64,000 nucleotides of DNA, from the NCBI GenBank assembly GCA_942493055.1, contig OW818680.1:2046001-2110000 (forward strand), written 5' to 3'. This document shows, in pieces, positions 59,140 through 64,000 of this stretch; the first letter of the stretch is position 1; the number at the start of each line of letters is the position of its first letter. Below the pieces are notes generated by a model. It searched no databases, was not told where the DNA came from, and was given only the letters and a program-made list of their open reading frames with translations. A program made the translations under genes and the position numbers. Source of the DNA: CAIZQW01 sp942493055 (lineage in GTDB: Bacteria; Verrucomicrobiota; Kiritimatiellia; RFP12; UBA1067).

Positions 59140-60423
59140 TCATAACTGGCACGCCGTGGGGACGATTGTTTGTTTACGCCAGACAAACCACTCTGTTTTT
59201 TTGCTCCGCAGGGACATCGAGTCGTTGTCCTCCATAAACACCGCCTCTTCACCGCGCACTCGGACCACTCGGCTGACTGGCCCGCTGCTGATGGTTGATA
59301 CAGGGGTTTCAACGAGACTGGCAAGGAGCCCGTAGACTTTGTCTGCCCAGCCGCACACGGGAATGACATCACGCCAATCCGGCTGGCACTTGCTTCCGCG
59401 TCCGTCATCAAAGCCCACTGCCGTGTCAAACGCGCCGGAGGCGGTCTGCTGGCTGAGCAGCCATGTCAACTGGGTGCGCAGCAGGGCTGCATCGTGTCGC
59501 CCCGCGCGTTCAAAGGAGCGGAGCGTGTCAGCGGTTGCGCCCACGAAAAGAGGAGCCTTGCGGGGAGGTCTGGTGGCAAAGGCCATATACGTGATGCCGC
59601 CCTCCGGAAGCAAGCTGTTGCTGACGAAGCGCGCCAGGGCATCCCCGGCTGCTGCGAACCGGAGATCGCCGGTCTGCTGCTGCACGAGCGCAAAAGCAGG
59701 CAGGCTGCGTGCGGCCATGCAGGGAGAGACCTCCGAGCCCTTCTGATTTGAAAGGGGCAGGGCGCCTGCGAGCGGGCCCTCCCGGAACTGGCAGGCCAGC
59801 AAGGAGTTTGCCGCGCCTTGGATATAGGGTGTCAGCCGCTCGAAGGAATCCGTGAGTTTGGCATAGCCGTATAACGTTTCCACAATCGCCGCGACAGCGG
59901 GCGGGGAGTAGCGTTCAAAATCGCTCTGCAGCCAATTGTTGAAGGTCTTCAGCACCTTGTTCCAGAGTTCCTTGATCAGGCGCTCCTCGACAAAACGTTC
60001 AACCATCCCGGCGGTGCCGGCCGGCCACGGGTGCGCGATCTCCTTCATGTACTGGAGCGTGCGCACCACGGCGGCCATCAGGGTAGGCTCGTACGGCATG
60101 CCGCCCTCGAACGGGTTGTTTTCGAAATAGGAGTTGCAGAAGGCGCCGTTGGCGAGCTGGGCGGATTGGAGGGCGCGCAGCGCTGCGTCCATGCGGCCCA
60201 GATAAAGAGGGTCCTGCGTGCGCCGGTGCAGGGCGGTCCAGCCCTCCAGCAGCCCTTCCCAGCGCCAGTCATGGCCGATGCCGCACCACGCCATGGAGAC
60301 TCCGCGCAGCCCCACAACAGGGCCGTAATAGCCGTCCGGGCCTCCCATGGTCGCCAGCCAGCCTTCCAGCCGCCCGACGGCCGCTTGGATCGTATCGTTC
60401 GTTGTCGTGTTATTCGAGTTCAT
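59140..60423 (-). CDS. Alpha/alpha-barrel protein of the polysaccharide locus, function unknown
   Basis: 427 residues, no signal or membrane segment. Repeated helix pairs with Trp, Gly-Tyr and Asn-rich turns (GGPDGYYGPVVGLRG, QLANGAFCNSYFENNPFEGG, QQTASGAFDTAVGFDD) suggest an alpha/alpha toroid like glycoside hydrolases, epimerases or terpene-cyclase relatives. Acidic residues at turns (WRWEGLLEGW, DDGRGSKCQPDW) could be catalytic, but I cannot assign a family. It starts inside the end of the nitroreductase-methyltransferase gene (14-bp overlap), so is made together with it. Confidence 0.55.
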   Translation of the reverse strand: MNSNNTTTNDTIQAAVGRLEGWLATMGGPDGYYGPVVGLRGVSMAWCGIGHDWRWEGLLEGWTALHRRTQDPLYLGRMDAALRALQSAQLANGAFCNSYFENNPFEGGMPYEPTLMAAVVRTLQYMKEIAHPWPAGTAGMVERFVEERLIKELWNKVLKTFNNWLQSDFERYSPPAVAAIVETLYGYAKLTDSFERLTPYIQGAANSLLACQFREGPLAGALPLSNQKGSEVSPCMAARSLPAFALVQQQTGDLRFAAAGDALARFVSNSLLPEGGITYMAFATRPPRKAPLFVGATADTLRSFERAGRHDAALLRTQLTWLLSQQTASGAFDTAVGFDDGRGSKCQPDWRDVIPVCGWADKVYGLLASLVETPVSTISSGPVSRVVRVRGEEAVFMEDNDSMSLRSKKTEWFVWRKQTIVPTACQL

Positions 60424-61840
60424 AAGCTAAGGTACTGCTGAAAATTCTGAAGAAACCCTCGGTGACATACCCTTGCGACACCCGGTCTGACCAGCGGTCA
60501 GCGGCACGGTGCCAGCCGAGGCGCCTGCAGAGTTTGATGCCGAGCGCGATGATTTTTAAATGCGCCGGCTGCAAGCCGAACGCAGCGGTGATGCGGAACC
60601 CGGTTTCGCGCAGCAGGCGCTCAATCTGGGCCGGCTCGTATTTGCGTTCAGGCCCGCGGTTCCAGTTGCGGCCGAGCGAATAATTTTTATTGCGCATCCG
60701 CTTATAGCGGTAGAGGTGCGGATAATAGCGGTTGGAGACCAGCAGCAGCAGGCGTCCGCCCGGGGCCAGGACGCGGCGCATTTCGCGCAGCAAGGGGCGC
60801 GGGTCTTCGAAGTGTTCGAGCCGTTCATAACACGACATGACCTGGACATGGCCATCCGGCAGCGGAATCGCGATCCGGTCGGTCTGCGCATTGACCAGGC
60901 ACGTACATGTGCCCGGGAGCGCGAGCTGCTGGAAGCGCTCGGTGATGAAGCGCGAGATGCCCGGGGTCAGGTCATAGGCATACAGTTCAGACATCTGCCC
61001 CGTGTAGGCCGCGATCAGTTGCAGGACGACATCGCCGTTGAAGGAGAGCACATCGAGCACGCGCGGCGCAGCGGAGCGTCCCAGCATCTGCCCCAGCCGT
61101 CCGCTCATGAATTGGAAGAGCGGCGAAAAGCGGACCGCAGCGTCCACGTGCAGCGTCTTGCCATCGATGTGCACGCCCTTATACCAGAGCAGCTTGTCGC
61201 GGAAATCCGCAATCTGTTCAAGGGTCCAGAGGTGGGGCCGGATATCGGCGCGATAGCGCTCGTGGAGAAGGTTGAAGCTGTTAAAGGTCAGGACGTCCTG
61301 AACCGGGCGGCGGTTCGGCGAGGGCGGATTGTCATCCCTCCACCCGACGCAGACCAGTCCAAAGCATTTGAGATAGGGCGGCACGCCCAGGGCTTTCCCG
61401 ATTCCGGAGGGGCGCCGGATACCGCCAAGATAGATGGCGCCGAGGCCATGCGCTTCAGCCGCGAGCAAAAGCGCGCCAATGGCCATGCCCACGGTCACCT
61501 CCGCGGTATTGCAGGGGTTGCGCGTTTCAAGCGACGTGTCGTAAAAGACAGCGAGCAGCACAGGCGCATCATAGAGATACGACTGCTGCGCATCACTGTA
61601 CGCGGAGACCTTCACTTTGAGTTCCGGCTCCGTCACGGCGACAAAATGCCAGAGCTGCCGATTACAGGAGGTCGGCAAGAGTGTGGCGGCCCTGACCATC
61701 CGGTTCAAGAGCTCGAGAGGCACCGGAGCTTCCTTGAACATGCGCGTGCTATGGCGTCTTTCAAGCAGCGCCATGAAGGCGTCACTGGAAAGGGCGTCGG
61801 GGCAAATATCCTTTGGAAGCGAGCAGTCTTGTGTTGTCAT
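60410..61840 (-). CDS. Nitroreductase-like flavoprotein fused to SAM methyltransferase
   Basis: 476 residues. Residues 20-190 are nitroreductase-like: ERRHSTRMFKEAPVPLELLN (FMN phosphate-binding Arg/Ser), TSCNRQLWHFVAVTEPE, and GMAIGALLLAAEAHGLGAIY. Residues about 255-440 are a class I methyltransferase: RVLDVLSFNGDVVLQLIAAY in motif I position, HVQVMSCYERLEHFEDPRPL and RRVLAPGGRLLLLVSN. Methyltransferase motif I lacks the usual GxGxG (it reads LSFNGD). Both halves are cytoplasmic. A redox plus methylation step on a sugar or lipid is conceivable; substrate is unknown. Confidence 0.7.
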   Translation of the reverse strand: MTTQDCSLPKDICPDALSSDAFMALLERRHSTRMFKEAPVPLELLNRMVRAATLLPTSCNRQLWHFVAVTEPELKVKVSAYSDAQQSYLYDAPVLLAVFYDTSLETRNPCNTAEVTVGMAIGALLLAAEAHGLGAIYLGGIRRPSGIGKALGVPPYLKCFGLVCVGWRDDNPPSPNRRPVQDVLTFNSFNLLHERYRADIRPHLWTLEQIADFRDKLLWYKGVHIDGKTLHVDAAVRFSPLFQFMSGRLGQMLGRSAAPRVLDVLSFNGDVVLQLIAAYTGQMSELYAYDLTPGISRFITERFQQLALPGTCTCLVNAQTDRIAIPLPDGHVQVMSCYERLEHFEDPRPLLREMRRVLAPGGRLLLLVSNRYYPHLYRYKRMRNKNYSLGRNWNRGPERKYEPAQIERLLRETGFRITAAFGLQPAHLKIIALGIKLCRRLGWHRAADRWSDRVSQGYVTEGFFRIFSSTLAYELE

Positions 61841-61863
61841 AGTCGGCGGTTGTTTCCCTGCAT

Positions 61864-63246
61864 CTACGGGGTTACGGCCAGGGTCTGCGCACTTCGTTGT
61901 TCACGTCGCGCATACCAGCCGGCCACAGTAAGCCCCACAAAAATCATCATCATAAAGTACATGGGTGTCTGGCGGTAGCCCAATTGCAGCAGGCTTTGAA
62001 TCTGATCCACGATCACGGCTGTGCACGCGGCCATGGCCATGGTCGCGAGGAGATCTTTCTGCTTCCGGAAGTAAAAGGGTATGGCGAGAAAGAAATAGCG
62101 GAGCCAGAAGATCGCCAAGGCGATCACGCCGGGCACACCCAGCTCGCCGAGGGTCAGGTACCAGTTGTTATGCGCGGGTGTACCGGGCGGCAGATCAGGA
62201 TCGACCTGTTCAGCATACCGCGCCCAGGACCACGCAGAGAAGTTCCCGAGCCCGACACCAAATGTTTTGTCTTTCGCCATCAGTTTGGCTTGCTCGTTAT
62301 AGAGGCCGCGATAAGCCAGATCCGCACTTGCATCCTGCTCACCGGCAAAGCGGTTCATCAGGGTATCCATCGCGGCAAATAGAATCATGCCCACCATCAC
62401 GACCGACAGCACGATAAGCGCCATGTTCTTCAGGCTGAGGTGCCTGGGCAGCAAGACCATGGCGTTTAGCCAGAGGCCGACAAACAGGGAGCCTAAGCCG
62501 CCGCGGGAGATGGTCAGGATGACTGACACGGTACAGAGCAGCGTGAGAAAGCCGAAGACCAGACTTGCCGTCACTGTGGCGGACTGCAGCACGAAGGCGA
62601 AGCCGAAGCTCCCCAGCATCGCCATATAGGTCGCCAGGCTGTTGGGGTGGCCGAGGGTGGCCTGCACGCGATTGATGCCGTACAGATAGCGCGACGAGAG
62701 GGTCAGGTACGCCATGTAGAGCATGGTCAAGGAGACCGCAAGCAGCAATGCGCGCGCAGCTTTTTCATCGCGTATGAAATTGACAATCACCCAATAGAGG
62801 ACAAAGCCCCGGAATATTTTGAGCAGTTCGAAGAGCGGGTACAAGCCAACCTCAAACATGGAATAGGGCACTTTGACAGCCTCTGCCGGCACGGCGAGCG
62901 AAGGGCCGGCCATCGTCCATGAGATGAAGCCGACGAGCAGATAAGCAAAGGTCGGCAGGGTTAAGGGGGGCATCCAGCGGATCGGATAGTCTTTACGTTT
63001 ACACAGCATAAACCCCATCAAGATGAGCGTGCACAAATCTGCCAGTGTAATTTCAAAGCCCCGTGTATTGGCCCGGTAAAACTCGCGAGAGACAAAATTG
63101 ATCCCCACCATGTTGGGTTCGCAGGTGGCCCAAACCAGTACGCAAAGGACCAGCTTGGTGAGTGCCGGTCTTACTAAACATGCCACGATGCCAACAGGAA
63201 CGCCGATCAGCAGCATGAGCATAAATATAACGTATTTAGTCTCCAC
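61864..63246 (-). CDS. Wzy/O-antigen-ligase-like membrane protein
   Basis: 460 residues, about 12 membrane helices with a large periplasmic loop late in the chain (near residues 300-370) bearing GVGLGNFSAWSWARYAEQV and PPGTPAHNNWYLTLGELGVP; the H-N-x-x-L motif there is the Wzy_C/WaaL signature. It polymerises or ligates lipid-linked repeat units in the periplasm. The annotated start is GTG 63246, only 11 bp from a TATAAT box; ATG 63222 (MLMLLIGVPV) may be the true one. First gene of the long minus-strand run. Confidence 0.85.
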   Translation of the reverse strand: METKYVIFMLMLLIGVPVGIVACLVRPALTKLVLCVLVWATCEPNMVGINFVSREFYRANTRGFEITLADLCTLILMGFMLCKRKDYPIRWMPPLTLPTFAYLLVGFISWTMAGPSLAVPAEAVKVPYSMFEVGLYPLFELLKIFRGFVLYWVIVNFIRDEKAARALLLAVSLTMLYMAYLTLSSRYLYGINRVQATLGHPNSLATYMAMLGSFGFAFVLQSATVTASLVFGFLTLLCTVSVILTISRGGLGSLFVGLWLNAMVLLPRHLSLKNMALIVLSVVMVGMILFAAMDTLMNRFAGEQDASADLAYRGLYNEQAKLMAKDKTFGVGLGNFSAWSWARYAEQVDPDLPPGTPAHNNWYLTLGELGVPGVIALAIFWLRYFFLAIPFYFRKQKDLLATMAMAACTAVIVDQIQSLLQLGYRQTPMYFMMMIFVGLTVAGWYARREQRSAQTLAVTP

Positions 63247-63256
63247 TATTACCCGT

Positions 63257-63286
63257 ATTATACGAGGGGGGGATGAAAAGAGTCAA
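63257..63286 (-). promoter_or_regulatory. Sigma-70 promoter of the exopolysaccharide run
   Basis: Minus-strand TTGACT (63286-63281), 18-base spacer containing a run of seven C's, TATAAT (63262-63257). Confidence 0.75.
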
Positions 63287-63313
63287 TCTCCTATTCAATC
63301 TTTTTTCGAAGAA

Positions 63314-63784
63314 TCAAGGCCAGCGCGAGACGTTTTGAAAACGGGCGACATGGACGGCCTGCTGAATGGTCACGGCGATCAGGGATGTCTCTGGTTCGTC
63401 AATGAAGGCGGCCAATTCCGGGTGCCGGTTGACGAGCACGGCGCGGAAGGCCTCCTTCTGTTCGGGTGTGCTCACTTCTGTTGCCGTACCGAGCAGTGTA
63501 ACCGCCTGTGCGCTAAGGATGTCCTCGGCCTTTTGCGAACGGTTGTCGATTAAAATCGAAACAGCAGGCTGGTTAATGATGTTCTCGTACTTACTCGTGG
63601 ACTTGGGTGTTGCGAAAATGAGTTTGCTGTGATCGGGCGTCAGGGCGAAGGCGATCAGCGAGGTATAAGGCTCCCCGTTATCGGATGTTGCGAGCACTGC
63701 AAAGCGCAGGCTGGCGAAGCCTTCGAGCATCTCTTCGAGCGACATGCTTCTATCCTGTTGTGAACGTACTGGTTGCTTATTCAT
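63314..63784 (-). CDS. Pyridoxamine 5'-phosphate oxidase-like flavin protein
   Basis: 156 residues, split-barrel FMN-binding fold: LRFAVLATSDNGEPYTSLIA, LIFATPKSTSKYENIINQPA, VSILIDNRSQKAEDI and AVTLLGTATEV are the conserved strands of the PNPOx-like/general stress protein family. It is shorter than true PdxH and lacks its C-terminal signature, so pyridoxal synthesis is unlikely; heme or F420/FMN-dependent reduction is typical of the group. GGAGGAAACAGA precedes the start. Confidence 0.85.
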   Translation of the reverse strand: MNKQPVRSQQDRSMSLEEMLEGFASLRFAVLATSDNGEPYTSLIAFALTPDHSKLIFATPKSTSKYENIINQPAVSILIDNRSQKAEDILSAQAVTLLGTATEVSTPEQKEAFRAVLVNRHPELAAFIDEPETSLIAVTIQQAVHVARFQNVSRWP

Positions 63785-63857
63785 TCTGTTTCCTCCGCTT
63801 TCTCACACGTCCCTTGCGCTTCCCAAACGAAAGGCGCACACTCTTTCATCGTGTGCT

Positions 63858-63887
63858 ATTATACGTGTTTGCCGCTTTGATATACAA
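63858..63887 (-). promoter_or_regulatory. Sigma-70 promoter of the PNPOx-like gene
   Basis: Minus-strand TTGTAT (63887-63882), 18-base spacer, TATAAT (63863-63858), about 75 bp before the start codon. Nothing else is recognised between 63785 and the right end. Confidence 0.65.
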
Positions 63888-64000
63888 GGCGCAACTTCCT
63901 TTGATGCGAAGCACGGGCGTATATTTTTGTCCGGAACATCAGTTTGTACTTGCGAGAGACCGCCATGAACACATAGAATCCTCTCATGTTTTCTCCAATC

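Noticed and set aside
63859..63987. 42-codon frame at the right end, minus strand, with GGAG before its ATG
   Set aside because: Basic, low-complexity product; its 3' part coincides with the TTGTAT-18-TATAAT promoter of the downstream gene. Not supportable without conservation.

Overview
The window looks like a chromosomal segment of a Gram-negative, probably strictly anaerobic bacterium. Evidence: two outer-membrane barrel proteins, lipoproteins and OPX-type polysaccharide exporters, plus a cluster of iron-sulfur MinD-like ATPases and NifX-type proteins of the kind carried by anaerobes, a radical SAM enzyme and cobalt/nickel uptake genes. A member of the PVC group (Kiritimatiellota/Lentisphaerota-like) is my guess from the gene mix and from the many intergenic hairpin repeats; nothing here proves it. 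No rRNA, tRNA or CRISPR array was recognised.

Layout. 1-7.1 kb (all minus): a periplasmic ETHE1-like beta-lactamase-fold protein, two C-GCAxxG-C-C proteins, a truncated hydrolase tail, panD, and an 'orange protein' (ORP)-like cluster: three NifX-type proteins, two MinD ATPases carrying ferredoxin inserts, and a radical SAM protein. 7.7-13.4 kb: a kinase-like membrane protein without an ATPase domain, a tricorn-type protease, an AI-2E-type permease. 13.5-16.8 kb: a tandem pair of paralogous porins, each followed by a 63-bp repeat array. 17.2-21.9 kb: an ArnT-like transferase, a GT2, and an OmpR/EnvZ-type two-component pair in one operon. 22-25.2 kb: an orphan AbiEi-like protein, a PadR regulator, repeats and a complete insertion sequence. 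25.4-29 kb: an aquaporin-family channel with a Cys-rich tail, a small-molecule methyltransferase, an alkaline phosphatase.

29.1-34.2 kb: an ECF-type nickel/cobalt importer: a NikM/CbiM with a PDGLE tail, CbiQ, CbiO, then a cobalamin riboswitch controlling a second CbiM and an unusual fusion of a CbiN-like segment to an outer-membrane-like barrel. 34.2-39.4 kb (minus): the pst phosphate operon pstS-(terminator)-small membrane ORF-pstC-pstA-pstB-phoU. pstB has lost a usable start codon, and a 200-bp inverted-repeat element sits between pstB and phoU.

39.8-63.2 kb: an exopolysaccharide locus. A plus-strand GT2 with a consensus promoter faces a long minus-strand run that starts from a TTGACT-18-TATAAT promoter at 63.27 kb: a Wzy-like polymerase, a nitroreductase-methyltransferase fusion, an alpha/alpha-barrel protein, a GT4, an ExeA-like ATPase, a Wzz/BY-kinase, two OPX lipoproteins, a flippase, a pyruvyltransferase, a VapBC module, a WecG-type GT26 fused to two STAS-like domains, two more GT4s, a GT2, a nucleotidyltransferase and an alkaline-phosphatase-superfamily enzyme. 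The window ends with a pyridoxamine-phosphate-oxidase-like protein.

The most unusual content is non-coding: at least five families of short dispersed intergenic repeats, nearly all palindromic. One of them appears to have been recruited as the signal peptide of an exported lipoprotein.
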